A DNA stretch of 64,000 nt from Candidatus Phytoplasma pini (GCF_007821455.1 NZ_VIAE01000002.1:1-64000), one strand, 5' to 3'. Shown: positions 7,767-17,635, counted from the stretch's first letter. Notes: generated from the letters alone by a model not told the origin. Made by a program: numbers and translations.

Positions 7767-10700
7767 TCATTCTTTAGTAAAATTTTCTATAAAAGCATGT
7801 TTTTGTTCTTTCATAACCAATAAGTTAGTTGTTACATAAGGCAAAATATTCACAATTCTTTGTGGCGGGATAGCTATAAAAAATTGGATTTTTAAATCAC
7901 CTAAAAATGACATCATAGAATCTATTCTATTTTCATCCATATTATTAAAGGCTTCATCAAATAAAACTAGACAACCTTTATATTCGCTATTTTCGAACAA
8001 TAATTGTTCAAAACAAATTGCTATAATAATATAAAAAGGTACTTGTGTTTCTCCACCAGATTTTTCTCGAAAAACTTTAGAAAACAAAGAGATATTACCA
8101 TCTTTATCATTAATTTGAATATCATAATTTAAATAATTACGATAATCTAATAAAGTATAAGCTAAAGAAATATATTCTTGTTCATAAGAAATAATTTTAC
8201 GAAACAATTCATCCAATAAAATACTTTTATTAGTAAAATTTAGATTTTCTATTGGCAAATCATTTGATAGTGAAAAATCTTTTTCCTCCATTATACTAGA
8301 ATAGTATTTATTATAATACGGTTTATTTGATGCTTTTAATATAATTTGGTAATGATCATTACCGAAAGGTCTATTTTTTAAAAGAATATTTAAATTTTCG
8401 ATTTGTTGTTGAGCATTTTCGAAACTTTCTTTTAATTTGCTAATAAATTCTTCTTTAAAAATAATTTCTGTTTTAGAACTTAATTCTTTAGATTCTTTTT
8501 CATATTGGATTAAATTTTTAGATGTAATTAAATCATATTCTTTAACAAAATATTCAAAATTTTCTAACTTAGGTTCTAAATTTAATAAATGATAATCATT
8601 AATGTAAGTATTCATTAATGTTATAATTTGAATTTTTTGTTCATTTTTTTGTTGTTCTATATTTTGAATACCATTTTGAATACTTTTTAATATTAAAAAA
8701 TAATTATCAGAATATTTTTTGGTGTAATTGAAAAATTGAACATTTGTTTCTGTTAATAAATGTTCTGGAATATTCGAATGCAAAGTATCTATTTTTTCTT
8801 TCATTAATATGATTTGTTTTTCTAAATTTTGGATTTTTTCTTGATAAACAAGAATATGATTTTCATTTTGTGCTATTTGCTCTAAAATATTTTCTAATTT
8901 TTGATTTTCTCGTTCTTTATTTTTTTTCAATTGTTGCAAATTAATCTCTAATTTTGTTAAATTTTGATTAAGTTGTATCTGTTCTTTTTGTTTTTCCATT
9001 TTTTCTATATCAATTTTTTTTTGTTGTAAACTTTGATAACAAGCAAAGTGATTTTGTTCAAAAAAAAGACTCATTTTTATTTTTTGTATTAATTCAATAA
9101 GAGATTCATTTTTCTTAAGATTATCTTGTTTTTGTTTTAATTTTATTTGTAATTCTTTTGATTTTTCTATTAACATTTGTTTACGTATATTTTTAGATCT
9201 TATTCCTATATAAGGAATGTAATAACTTTTTGGATTTAATTGTTTAGCAGTATAATTTCCGTAAATCATCCCTTGAGGAGTAATAGCTGTTTTATGTTTT
9301 TTTAAATAATCGATATTCAATTCACATGTAACATGCGATAGCAAAATTTTTACATATTTTAAAGCTCCATAATGATCAGAAAAAATTTGAAAAGCTAGAC
9401 TAGTTTGTTTAATATCAATATCTGGAATACTATCAAGATTCACTAATCCTACATCATAAATTTGGAAAATTTTTTGAACATTTTCATAAATTCTTAAAGA
9501 TGAATCAAAATAAGCACTATCTACGATTAAATTAAATTTTCTAATCCCTAGAAAACCTTCTATTGCGTTTCTCCATAATTCATCTTTAATTTCGATTAAT
9601 TCACATAAAGTATAAATTTCAATCTCTTTTTGATAAATAGATTTTAACTTTTCTTTTAATAAAGATATTAGTTTAATAATATTAGGGTGATATTCAACTG
9701 AAAGACTTCTATTTAATGATTCTAAATCAACATTTATTTTACTTAAAGAATTTCCTAAAATAAGAATTTCTTTAAGTAAATCACTATTTTCAATATTTAA
9801 ATTAATATTTTTTTGTTTTAAATAATTAATTGAATTAGTAAAACTTTCACATAATAAATTATAATTTTCCTCTGTTGATGTTTTTAAAAAAAATTGAATT
9901 CTATCAATACTTTTTTGTAAAATATTTTTGTTTATTTTGTTAAACAAATTTTGTAAAAAAATCATTTCTAAATTTAACTGTTTTTGAAAACTTTCCTTTT
10001 GTTTTTCTAAATCTTGGATAAAAATTTTATTTTTATTAATGTTTTGTTGTAAATTATATAAAAAAAGACCTACATCATCTTTTATTTGATGAGATTTTAA
10101 TTGTAAAATTTGATTATCGATTTCTTCTAAATCTAATTTTTTTCGTATTTTTTGTTTTTGTAAATTAGTTATTTCTTTCTCAAAATTTTCTTTTTGTGTT
10201 AAAAATTTTTTGAAATTAATCTGATGTTGTTCTAAAAAAACCATTTTTTCTATAGCATAATAAATATATAATTGATTTTTGAATGATTTTAATTTTTTAT
10301 TGGCTTCGATTATTACAGTTAGTTGTTTTATTTTGTTTTTTTCTGTTTCTATTTGAAATTCAATTTTTTTTAATTGTTGTACATTATTTTTTAAACTTTC
10401 AATATTAATAGGATTTTCTTCTAATAAAAATTCAAAAACAAAATTTTTTAAATCAAGAGGTTTGAATACTAATGCTTTAGGTAACATTTTGATATATTTC
10501 ATAATATCAATTTGTAAATATTTACCTAAAGCGATTTGATATTTTTTTTTTGTATCAAAAAAATCAAAATAATAATCCAATTTTTGTAAATAATTACGCA
10601 TTTCTTGATGATTTTTAGGTTTATTATCGAAAATAAAAATATCTTCTTCTAAAGAAAAACCGGAAAAAAGATAAAATTTTTCTTTTAATAATCCTATTTT

Positions 10701-11045
10701 AGAAAGTTCTAAAACACAACCTAAAATAGTGTATTTATTTTCTTTTGGATCATAAAATTCTAAAGAAATATGTGTGATAACATCATCTTTTCTTAAAAAT
10801 TCTTTATTTTCTGCACCTATTTTGCCTTTAATATAACCTTCTAAAGAACGCTTAGCATTTTCATTAGCAGCTATATTAAATTTAACACCGCTTTTACCAG
10901 CAATTAAAACATATTGCAGAGCATCTAATAAAGTGGATTTACCGGAACCATTTTCCCCAGAAATCAATGTATTCCCTTTGATATCAATTGTTTGATTAGA
11001 AAATAAATGCCAATTTATCAATTTTATTTTTGTTATTTGTTTCAT
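7767..11045 (-). CDS. SMC-like ATPase of the MksB/JetC (MukB-like) type
   Basis: This 1092-residue SMC-family ATPase has a head split between its ends: Walker A GENGSGKST near residues 29-37, then the signature EKSGGETQ (994-1001) and Walker B LVLFDEAF (near 1025-1033). Long coiled coils lie at about 210-480 and 640-930, separated by a hinge-like region that includes an ITPQGMIYG segment typical of MksB/JetC proteins. The hinge is not that of chromosomal Smc. JetC is the motor of Wadjet, a DNA-loop-extruding anti-plasmid system, and MksB is its condensin relative. The ATG overlaps the stop of the JetB-like gene (TAATG), so translation is coupled. No kleisin (JetA/MksF) or JetD nuclease gene is found in this window. 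Confidence 0.85.
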   Translation of the reverse strand: MKQITKIKLINWHLFSNQTIDIKGNTLISGENGSGKSTLLDALQYVLIAGKSGVKFNIAANENAKRSLEGYIKGKIGAENKEFLRKDDVITHISLEFYDPKENKYTILGCVLELSKIGLLKEKFYLFSGFSLEEDIFIFDNKPKNHQEMRNYLQKLDYYFDFFDTKKKYQIALGKYLQIDIMKYIKMLPKALVFKPLDLKNFVFEFLLEENPINIESLKNNVQQLKKIEFQIETEKNKIKQLTVIIEANKKLKSFKNQLYIYYAIEKMVFLEQHQINFKKFLTQKENFEKEITNLQKQKIRKKLDLEEIDNQILQLKSHQIKDDVGLFLYNLQQNINKNKIFIQDLEKQKESFQKQLNLEMIFLQNLFNKINKNILQKSIDRIQFFLKTSTEENYNLLCESFTNSINYLKQKNINLNIENSDLLKEILILGNSLSKINVDLESLNRSLSVEYHPNIIKLISLLKEKLKSIYQKEIEIYTLCELIEIKDELWRNAIEGFLGIRKFNLIVDSAYFDSSLRIYENVQKIFQIYDVGLVNLDSIPDIDIKQTSLAFQIFSDHYGALKYVKILLSHVTCELNIDYLKKHKTAITPQGMIYGNYTAKQLNPKSYYIPYIGIRSKNIRKQMLIEKSKELQIKLKQKQDNLKKNESLIELIQKIKMSLFFEQNHFACYQSLQQKKIDIEKMEKQKEQIQLNQNLTKLEINLQQLKKNKERENQKLENILEQIAQNENHILVYQEKIQNLEKQIILMKEKIDTLHSNIPEHLLTETNVQFFNYTKKYSDNYFLILKSIQNGIQNIEQQKNEQKIQIITLMNTYINDYHLLNLEPKLENFEYFVKEYDLITSKNLIQYEKESKELSSKTEIIFKEEFISKLKESFENAQQQIENLNILLKNRPFGNDHYQIILKASNKPYYNKYYSSIMEEKDFSLSNDLPIENLNFTNKSILLDELFRKIISYEQEYISLAYTLLDYRNYLNYDIQINDKDGNISLFSKVFREKSGGETQVPFYIIIAICFEQLLFENSEYKGCLVLFDEAFNNMDENRIDSMMSFLGDLKIQFFIAIPPQRIVNILPYVTTNLLVMKEQKHAFIENFTKE

Positions 11046-11653
11046 TACTTTAATTTATTATCGATTAATTCTTTATATTGTTGAACCATTTTTAAATCAA
11101 TTATATATAAAATAGAAGGATAGATAATGATAATTAAATTATCTAATAAATAATCATTATCTGAATAATCAATAATATTATAACGACGAAATAAAACTAA
11201 AATATTCTTCATTTTTTCTTTTGTTAATTTTTTAATCTCTACATAACTAATTTTAGTTAATTCTTGATAAATATTTTGTAAATAAATTGTAACTTTATCA
11301 TAATTACCTAAATTTTCTTTTTTTTGTTGAAATAAAATACGTAAAATTAACAAAATTAAACTTTCTTCTTTTTTTAATTTTAATTTATTAAAGTGATTTA
11401 AATTTTTAATAAAAATTACTTCGTCTTGTTTTTCAATTTTTAATTCAAAATCTAACAATTGTAAAAAAAAAATAAAAATCTCTTTATGTAATAAAAGAAA
11501 ATGATAATCATTTATATCTGCGCTTTTTTGTGCTGTTAAATAATTAACTTGAAGTAATTTATTAATAATTTTAGAAAAAAGATTTTGTTCTTGCTCTTTG
11601 AGAAATTCAAATTTTTTACAAAATTCTTTTAAACATTGTAATTTGTGTTCCAT
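11045..11653 (-). CDS. DUF4194 protein, JetB/MksE-like KITE subunit
   Basis: This 202-residue protein resembles DUF4194, the JetB/MksE family of KITE subunits that bind the kleisin of MukBEF-like condensins. The middle segment KLKKEESLILLILRILF and the late IIIYPSILYI motif are the family's hallmarks. The length fits JetB. The ATG at 11653 is preferred; a TTG reading from 11695 adds 14 residues but places the AAGGAA site inside the coding region. The stop overlaps the SMC gene start by one base. Upstream, a HAD phosphatase gene ends about 80 bases away. With the SMC partner this makes two of the three expected structural subunits. Confidence 0.75.
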   Translation of the reverse strand: MEHKLQCLKEFCKKFEFLKEQEQNLFSKIINKLLQVNYLTAQKSADINDYHFLLLHKEIFIFFLQLLDFELKIEKQDEVIFIKNLNHFNKLKLKKEESLILLILRILFQQKKENLGNYDKVTIYLQNIYQELTKISYVEIKKLTKEKMKNILVLFRRYNIIDYSDNDYLLDNLIIIIYPSILYIIDLKMVQQYKELIDNKLK

Positions 11654-11735
11654 AATAAAAATCTTTTTGTATTCCTTATTTATAAAAAAAATCAATTATT
11701 TTTTTATTCATGAAAAATGCTTAAATAAAAATAAA

Positions 11736-12530
11736 TTAAAGTAATTTATGTAATTTAAAAAAATCATAAATGCTATCATCATCAATATGTGGAGTTATTA
11801 AATTAGCCATTTTTTTAATATAAGGATATTCGCTGTTACCCATAGCAATACTAATATCTGCTAATTTCAACATTTCTAAGTCATTACTACCATCACCTAT
11901 ACAAATCAATTCATAATCAGGATATTTTTGTTTAATTTTTACGATTCCTGTTGATTTATTAATATTTTTCATAGTTAAATCAGTGTGTGTATGCCAATAA
12001 TAGATTTGAAAACAATCTAATTGCTCTAAAAAAGGATTAATTTTATCTTTATCTTCGCCAAAAAGATTAATCAAAAAAATTTCTTCTCTTGGTTCTAATT
12101 TTTGAATATCAATAACTGAATTATATTGTTTTTTTGTTTTTTTAATTAAATTTGCATCATTTTCATTTCCAAATTTTAAAAATAAATTTATTTCAAAACA
12201 TACAATTATTAAAAATATTTTATATTTTTTATCTTGAATTTCTAATATAATTTGACTAACTAAATCATAAGGAATAGGATTTTTATCAAAAATCAATAAG
12301 TTTTTAAGAGTAAAAGAACCGTTAGCTAAAACAAAATACTTAAAAAAAGGTTTAATTTTATCAATAATTTTTAAATTATTATAATTTCTTCCTGTAGCTA
12401 TTCCTAAAATATTGTTAGGATTTTGTGATAAAGTTTGAATTAATTGACAAGTTTGTTTTGGAATATTTTCGGCATTTTGACTATATAAAGTTCCATCAAT
12501 ATCAAAAAAAAATAATCTCTTTTTTATAAT
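11736..12530 (-). CDS. HAD-superfamily (Cof-type) phosphatase with apparent ATT start
   Basis: This is a 264-residue Cof-type HAD hydrolase, a phosphatase of sugar phosphates, FMN or similar metabolites. The nucleophile motif DIDGT lies at residues 10-14, the motif II region is IATGR (about 46-50) and the late motif is GDGSNDLEML. Reading only from the first ATG, TTG or GTG in frame (TTG at 12296) would lose the whole catalytic start. The frame is open further up to ATT at 12528-12530, which follows a GAGG site (12537-12540) at six bases. The next upstream in-frame codons offer no better start, and a stop lies about 40 bases above. I infer an ATT start, as known for infC. A nine-T run (12507-12515) lies just inside the gene, so a small assembly error is the alternative. 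Confidence 0.75.
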   Translation of the reverse strand: MIKKRLFFFDIDGTLYSQNAENIPKQTCQLIQTLSQNPNNILGIATGRNYNNLKIIDKIKPFFKYFVLANGSFTLKNLLIFDKNPIPYDLVSQIILEIQDKKYKIFLIIVCFEINLFLKFGNENDANLIKKTKKQYNSVIDIQKLEPREEIFLINLFGEDKDKINPFLEQLDCFQIYYWHTHTDLTMKNINKSTGIVKIKQKYPDYELICIGDGSNDLEMLKLADISIAMGNSEYPYIKKMANLITPHIDDDSIYDFFKLHKLL

Positions 12531-12746
12531 TTTATGCCTCTTTTCTGTAAATTTCCATTATCAACATTAATTAATCAATTCTCTTTTAGTTTAAAACGAA
12601 ATTACTTATTACTATACATGATTATATCAAAAAAAATATAAATAAAAATAATAAGATTTTTTATATATGAAAAATTAGAAATAAAAATACCATTATTATT
12701 TTATAAAATATAATTTTATTTTTGGACAAATATTAATATTTTAAAA

Positions 12747-14306
12747 TTATTTAAAAATTTTTTTCCATTCTAAACGTTCAAAAAGTTTTTTTTCTAATTT
12801 TAATTCTTTGTTTTTTGTTAAACCAAATTCTTTTAAACTTTCAAAAGTATTTTCTTCAGATTTAATTTGTTCTAAAATTGTCGAAGATAATTCAGGCAAA
12901 AAAGGTTTTAATAATACCCCAATAAAACGAATTGTTTCCACTAAATTATAAACTCCTATATTTAATTTTTCTTTTTGCGTTGGATCAGAAAATAAATTCC
13001 AAGGTTGTAATAAATCAATATATTTATTACAAGAACGAGCTAATTGAATTATATGTTCTAAAGCATCTGCTATTTTAAAAGATTCCATTAACTTACGGAT
13101 ATAAGGCAAACTTTCTAAAGATTTTTTGGATAAATCAATTTCAGTAATAGGTTTTTTAAAATCAGAAATAGGTTTTTTTAATTTATTATGATAATATTTA
13201 TTAATCATTCCTAAAGTACGACTAATCAAATTACCAATAGTATTAACTAAATCAGAATTATATCTTTCGAATAAGAGTTCATAAGTTAAAACGCCATCAG
13301 AAACATAAGGAATATTACGTAAAAGAAAATAACGAACAGCATCTACACTAAAATTTTTTAATAAATCTTCTAAATAAATAACGTTATGAGTAGATTTAGA
13401 CATTTTACGATCATTAAACAAAACCCAAGGATGAATTAAGAATTGTTTTGGTAGAGGTAATTTTAAAGCTATTAATAAAATAGGCCAATAAATCAAATGA
13501 AATCTACTAATATCTTTGCCAATAACATGCAGATCACAAGGCCAATATTTCTTGAATTTAGCATTTTTTTGTTCTAGTTTATAACCTAAACCCGTAATGT
13601 AATTACTCAAAGCATCTATCCAAACATAAACAACATGTTGATTATCAAAATTTAATTTAATCCCCCATTTTAAAGAAGTACGAGAAATTGATAAATCCGT
13701 TAAAGGTTCTTTTAATAAAAATAAAATTTCTTTTTTTCTTTGCTGAGGTAAAATTAAATTTGGAGTTTTTTCTAAATAATCTAATAATTGTTTTTGATAT
13801 TTTGATAATTTAAAAAAATAAACTTCTTCTTTGTACCAAATAGGAATTTCGCCATTAATTGTTTTACCATCTTTTAAATCTTTTTCTGAAATATAACTTT
13901 CTTCCGCAACAGAATACCAACCTTCATATATTCCTAAATAAATATCTTCTTGTTTTAAAAGTTGTTCTATAATTTTTTGAACATTTTGATAATGAAAATC
14001 ATTTGTTGTTCTTATAAAATAATCATATTTAATATTTAATTGATTATAAATTTTTATAATAGCTTTAGAAATTTGATCTACGTATTCTTGAGTATTTTGT
14101 TTATTTTCAATAGCTTTACGTTCTATTTTTTGTCCATGTTCATCAACTCCTGTTTGAAAATAAACATCATAACCATCTAATCTTTTAAAACGCGCAATAG
14201 CATCAGCTAAAATCATTTCATATAAATTCCCGATATGAGGAATAGCGGAAGCATAAACAATAGAAGTAGAAATATAAAATTTTTTTTTATTTAGTTTAAA
14301 AATCAT
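12747..14306 (-). CDS. metG: Methionyl-tRNA synthetase
   Basis: This class I synthetase charges tRNA-Met. It has the HIGH-like HIGN at residues 24-27 after YASAIP, the VDEHGQK segment near 54-60 and KMSKS at 301-305. The region at 127-140 lacks the zinc-binding cysteines found in the E. coli type. The C-terminal anticodon-binding helical domain follows and there is no appended tRNA-binding (EMAP-like) domain, so at 519 residues it is the short form. A ribosome site AAAGGTG lies about 9 bases before the ATG. It is the last gene of the long run from the ribosomal clusters, 34 bases after rsmI. Confidence 0.96.
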   Translation of the reverse strand: MIFKLNKKKFYISTSIVYASAIPHIGNLYEMILADAIARFKRLDGYDVYFQTGVDEHGQKIERKAIENKQNTQEYVDQISKAIIKIYNQLNIKYDYFIRTTNDFHYQNVQKIIEQLLKQEDIYLGIYEGWYSVAEESYISEKDLKDGKTINGEIPIWYKEEVYFFKLSKYQKQLLDYLEKTPNLILPQQRKKEILFLLKEPLTDLSISRTSLKWGIKLNFDNQHVVYVWIDALSNYITGLGYKLEQKNAKFKKYWPCDLHVIGKDISRFHLIYWPILLIALKLPLPKQFLIHPWVLFNDRKMSKSTHNVIYLEDLLKNFSVDAVRYFLLRNIPYVSDGVLTYELLFERYNSDLVNTIGNLISRTLGMINKYYHNKLKKPISDFKKPITEIDLSKKSLESLPYIRKLMESFKIADALEHIIQLARSCNKYIDLLQPWNLFSDPTQKEKLNIGVYNLVETIRFIGVLLKPFLPELSSTILEQIKSEENTFESLKEFGLTKNKELKLEKKLFERLEWKKIFK

Positions 14307-14340
14307 ATTAAAATCACCTTTATTATTATTTTATGAATAA

Positions 14341-15189
14341 TCATTCTATAATTTTAATTTTTTTATAAATTTCTTTTTTAGATAATCGACAAATTTTAGC
14401 AACTTGTTTTAAAGCTTCTTTTTCGCTAAATCCTTGCTTTAAAAATAAGTTAATATATTGTTTGAAATCAATTTTTTTTTCAATTAAATGAGGATGAAAA
14501 TTTTTTTCAATTAACAAAACATATTCACCTTTCAAAGATAAATGTTGTTGTAAAACCATATCAATATCACCGCTAATAATAGTTTCAAATTTCTTAGTTA
14601 ATTCACGCGCTAAAACAATTTTTCTTTTTTGATAATGTTTTTGAATAAAGAGCAAAGTAGAATGAATTCTTTTTGCTGATTCATAAAAAATAAGTGTACC
14701 ATCGAAAGCATAATATTTTAATAAAAGTTCTTCTCTAGCTTTTGTTTTTTTAGGAAAAAAACCTAAAAAACAGAAAGGAAATTCTAAAGAAGATAAAGTA
14801 AAAGCAGTTAAAAAAGCTGAAGAACCAGGAACAGCAGTAACGAAAAAACCAGATTTTTTAACTTCTTTAATCAAACCTAAACCTGGATCACAAATTAAAG
14901 GGGTTCCAGAATCACTAATCAAAGCTAAATTGTTTTTTTCTTTTAACAAATTTAAAACTTTTGATAAACGTTTTTGTTCATTGTATTTATGAAAAGAAAT
15001 TAATGGTTTTTGGATTTTATAATAACTTGTTAACTTACGAGCTCTTCTTGTATCTTCAGTTAAAATATAATCTACTGTTTTTAAAATTTCTAATGCTCGC
15101 AAACTAATATCAGATAAATTCCCGATAGGAGTCGATACCAAATATAAAATCGATTTCGATTGAAAAAAAGTTTTCTGAATAATTACCAT
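14341..15189 (-). CDS. rsmI: 16S rRNA (cytidine-1402 2'-O)-methyltransferase
   Basis: This 282-residue tetrapyrrole-methylase-fold enzyme methylates the ribose of C1402 in the decoding centre of 16S rRNA. RsmI hallmarks are STPIGNLSDIS at 19-29, the TEDTR segment at 44-48 and SDSGTPLICDPG at 92-103. The C-terminal part with KKGFSEKEALKQVAK-like helices matches the family's small HTH-like end. The length is normal. RsmH, which methylates the same nucleotide on its base, is encoded at 35213-36139. It sits between holB and metG, an order common in Firmicutes. An AGAGGT site lies about 17 bases before the ATG. Confidence 0.93.
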   Translation of the reverse strand: MVIIQKTFFQSKSILYLVSTPIGNLSDISLRALEILKTVDYILTEDTRRARKLTSYYKIQKPLISFHKYNEQKRLSKVLNLLKEKNNLALISDSGTPLICDPGLGLIKEVKKSGFFVTAVPGSSAFLTAFTLSSLEFPFCFLGFFPKKTKAREELLLKYYAFDGTLIFYESAKRIHSTLLFIQKHYQKRKIVLARELTKKFETIISGDIDMVLQQHLSLKGEYVLLIEKNFHPHLIEKKIDFKQYINLFLKQGFSEKEALKQVAKICRLSKKEIYKKIKIIE

Positions 15190-15213
15190 ATTGTTTAAAA
15201 ATAAATACCTCTT

Positions 15214-16200
15214 TTATTCTCTTAAGTTATTTTTCACTTGTCTTTCTGTTTCTATCAATAAAAAAATAAAACATAATTTTGTTTCTACTAATTTTTTTTT
15301 TTGTTCAATTTTTTGTAAAATATTTAAAAATTGATTAATTTGTGAATCTGAATAATCACAATAATTCTTTTTTGTAGAACAAAAAAAAGAAAAAACACCT
15401 ATTATTTGTTTGTTTTGATAATACAAATCTAAAAAAAAACTAAATAAAATAAATAAAAAATCATCTAAAAATTTTTTTTCTTCTAAAAAAACATCAGATA
15501 CTACTGCTAAACGCGAAAATAAAGAAACATCCGATAAAGAATCTAAAAATAATAAAAAAACTTTTTTTAAATTTAAATAATAATCACTTTGAAAAAAAAA
15601 TTCAGAATAATTTTTAGAATTATAAAAAAGATTTCTTAAAGTTTTGTCTAAACAATCATCATTCTTATCGCAACGAGATAATAAAATTTTATTTTTTTTC
15701 ACATTATAAGATATATGATCTAAAGAAAAAATTTGAGCTCTTGAAAGAATAGTTGGTAACAAAAAATGGCGATTTTCAGTAGATAAAATTCCTAAAGTAT
15801 TATTATTTATTGGTTGTTCTAAAAAAGACAATAAACTATTAGCCGATTGATAAGATATTTTTTCTATTTGTTCGATAACATAAACTTTTTTTTCTTGAAA
15901 TAAAGAAGTTTGTTGAAAATAATTTTGCATTTCTAAAATTTGTTCTTTTTTAACAACATCATATAAATAATAAAAATTTGGATATTCATTATTTAAAATC
16001 ATTTTTCGTAATTTTTCTTGTTTTTCGGGTAAAATATCAATTTTTAAAAATTCATATACTAAATCTAAAATGAAAAATTTACGTTCTTCATTATTTCCAC
16101 CTTCAATAAGATAAAAATGAGATAATTTTTTATTATGCATAATAAGTTTGAATTTATCTAATAAAATTTGTTTTTGTTTTATATATTTATCGAAAAACAT
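15214..16200 (-). CDS. holB: DNA polymerase III delta' subunit (clamp loader)
   Basis: This 328-residue protein looks like HolB, the delta' subunit of the sliding-clamp loader. The N-terminal AAA+ fold has HFYLIEGG in place of a working P-loop, as expected for delta', followed by VYVIEQIEKISYQSANSLLSFLEQP, the Walker-B-like region, and LLPTILSRAQIF, the sensor region. The C-terminal half is poorly conserved and rich in Phe, Leu and Lys. Its start overlaps the 3' end of tmk by 22 bases. The tmk-holB-rsmI order is the usual Firmicute one and supports the call. The ATPase subunit DnaX is encoded at 55606. Confidence 0.85.
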   Translation of the reverse strand: MFFDKYIKQKQILLDKFKLIMHNKKLSHFYLIEGGNNEERKFFILDLVYEFLKIDILPEKQEKLRKMILNNEYPNFYYLYDVVKKEQILEMQNYFQQTSLFQEKKVYVIEQIEKISYQSANSLLSFLEQPINNNTLGILSTENRHFLLPTILSRAQIFSLDHISYNVKKNKILLSRCDKNDDCLDKTLRNLFYNSKNYSEFFFQSDYYLNLKKVFLLFLDSLSDVSLFSRLAVVSDVFLEEKKFLDDFLFILFSFFLDLYYQNKQIIGVFSFFCSTKKNYCDYSDSQINQFLNILQKIEQKKKLVETKLCFIFLLIETERQVKNNLRE

Positions 16201-16799
16201 TTTTTGATCCTAGATATAATAATCAATTTTATTTGTTCTAAAGGTAAACTAGCATCCAACTTATAAATCCTTTTAGAATAACGCTTACAAAGAGATAAAT
16301 AACCTTCTCTCACTCGATTATGAAAATCCATATTTTGGAAATCAAAATACTCCATTTTATTTTTTCTATAAGTTTTAATCCTTTGTATCCCTATTGAAGG
16401 TTCTAAATCTAAATAAAAAGTAAGAGAAGGTAAGTTTTTCAAAGAAAAAATATTAATATTTTTGATGAAATTTTCTCCTAAATTTCTTCCATAAGCTTGA
16501 TAAGCAATAGAAGAATCGATATAACGATCACAAATAACTATTTTCTTTTTTTCTAAAGCTGGCAAAATGACTTTTTTTAAATGTTCTATTCTGTTAGCAG
16601 CATATAATAAAGCTTCTGTTTGATCATCTATTTTATTATAAAAAGATATCAAAATATTCCTAATTTTTGAATTAAAAACATAATCATCTCCTGGTTCTTT
16701 GGTTAAAATAACAGGATATTTTGATATTATTTTGTGAAATAAAAAATTCGATAAAGTTGTTTTTCCTGTGCCTTCACAACCTTCAAAAGAAATAAACAT
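16179..16799 (-). CDS. tmk: Thymidylate kinase
   Basis: This 206-residue kinase converts dTMP to dTDP. The P-loop GCEGTGKTT lies at 7-15, DRY at 91-93 followed by SSIAYQAYGR, and a lid region near 140-160 with lysine and arginine residues (RIKTYRKNK). The length matches the family. The 3' end overlaps holB by 22 bases, and truA ends 25 bases upstream. Confidence 0.95.
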   Translation of the reverse strand: MFISFEGCEGTGKTTLSNFLFHKIISKYPVILTKEPGDDYVFNSKIRNILISFYNKIDDQTEALLYAANRIEHLKKVILPALEKKKIVICDRYIDSSIAYQAYGRNLGENFIKNINIFSLKNLPSLTFYLDLEPSIGIQRIKTYRKNKMEYFDFQNMDFHNRVREGYLSLCKRYSKRIYKLDASLPLEQIKLIIISRIKKCFSINI

Positions 16800-16824
16800 A
16801 AATTAATTTCCACTCTTTCTTTTT

Positions 16825-17559
16825 TTAATAAAAAATTTTTTTTAAAAAAAGACCGCGGCTAGGAGCTAAAAAAGAAGATTGTAAACCGCGACATTCTTTT
16901 AACATGTATTTAAAGTCTGTTATTTTTTTTTTATTTTGGCCAATTTTGATCAAAAAACCTACTAAAAAAAGAATCATTTGTTTTAAAAAACTTTTTCCAT
17001 GAAAATATAAATAATATTGTTCTGAAGTTTCTTTTAAACCTGCTCGGTAAATTTTCCTTATAGTAGATTTTTTTTTATTTTTATTGTTCGTAAATAAAGC
17101 AAAATTATTTTCTCCTTCGCACAAAATTATTGCTTCTGCTATTTTATCAAAATCTAAATCTGATAAATAAACTTGAAATCGACAACAAAAAGGATCTAAG
17201 GGTTTTTTAGAAAAAAAATATTCATAAATTTTAGATTTAGCGTGATAACGAGCATGAAAATTATTATAAGTTAAGTTGATATCAACAATCTTAATATCAT
17301 TAGGCAAAATTTTATTTAACGATTTTTTAAACTTTATTGTATCGAAAACAAAAGAAATTGTGAAATGAATCGTTTGACAATGAGCATGAACACCTTTATC
17401 TGTACGACTAGCCGCAAAAGTCACAATTTTTTGCTTAGTGATTAAATATAAAGCTCGCTCTAAAACAGATTGAATAGTAACTAAATAAGGTTGTTTTTGA
17501 TAACCGTAATAATTAGTACCATCATAACTTAAAATTACTTTATAAGTAAAGGTTTTCAA
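16825..17559 (-). CDS. truA: tRNA pseudouridine(38-40) synthase
   Basis: TruA converts uridines 38-40 of the anticodon stem to pseudouridine. The catalytic aspartate is Asp54 in SRTDKGVHAH (51-60). The N-terminal SYDGTNYYGYQKQP and the late FLKQMILFLVGFLIKIG, part of the dimer interface, are typical. At 244 residues it is of normal length. It follows ecfT by about 76 bases, completing the ecfA1-ecfA2-ecfT-truA order found in Firmicutes. Confidence 0.95.
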   Translation of the reverse strand: MKTFTYKVILSYDGTNYYGYQKQPYLVTIQSVLERALYLITKQKIVTFAASRTDKGVHAHCQTIHFTISFVFDTIKFKKSLNKILPNDIKIVDINLTYNNFHARYHAKSKIYEYFFSKKPLDPFCCRFQVYLSDLDFDKIAEAIILCEGENNFALFTNNKNKKKSTIRKIYRAGLKETSEQYYLYFHGKSFLKQMILFLVGFLIKIGQNKKKITDFKYMLKECRGLQSSFLAPSRGLFLKKIFY

Positions 17560-17635
17560 ATAAAAATTTCTCCTTTATTATTTTATTTTATAAATTTCTT
17601 TTATTAAATTAATAAAATACTTATCAATAAATTTT

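Noticed and set aside
7767-11045. Chromosomal Smc or Rad50/SbcC
   Set aside because: The hinge region with ITPQGMIYG and the DUF4194 partner fit MksB/JetC; no nuclease partner or zinc-hook CxxC is seen.
11736-12296. HAD protein as a short 186-residue gene from TTG 12296
   Set aside because: It would lack the DIDGT nucleophile; the same frame is open upstream and encodes it.
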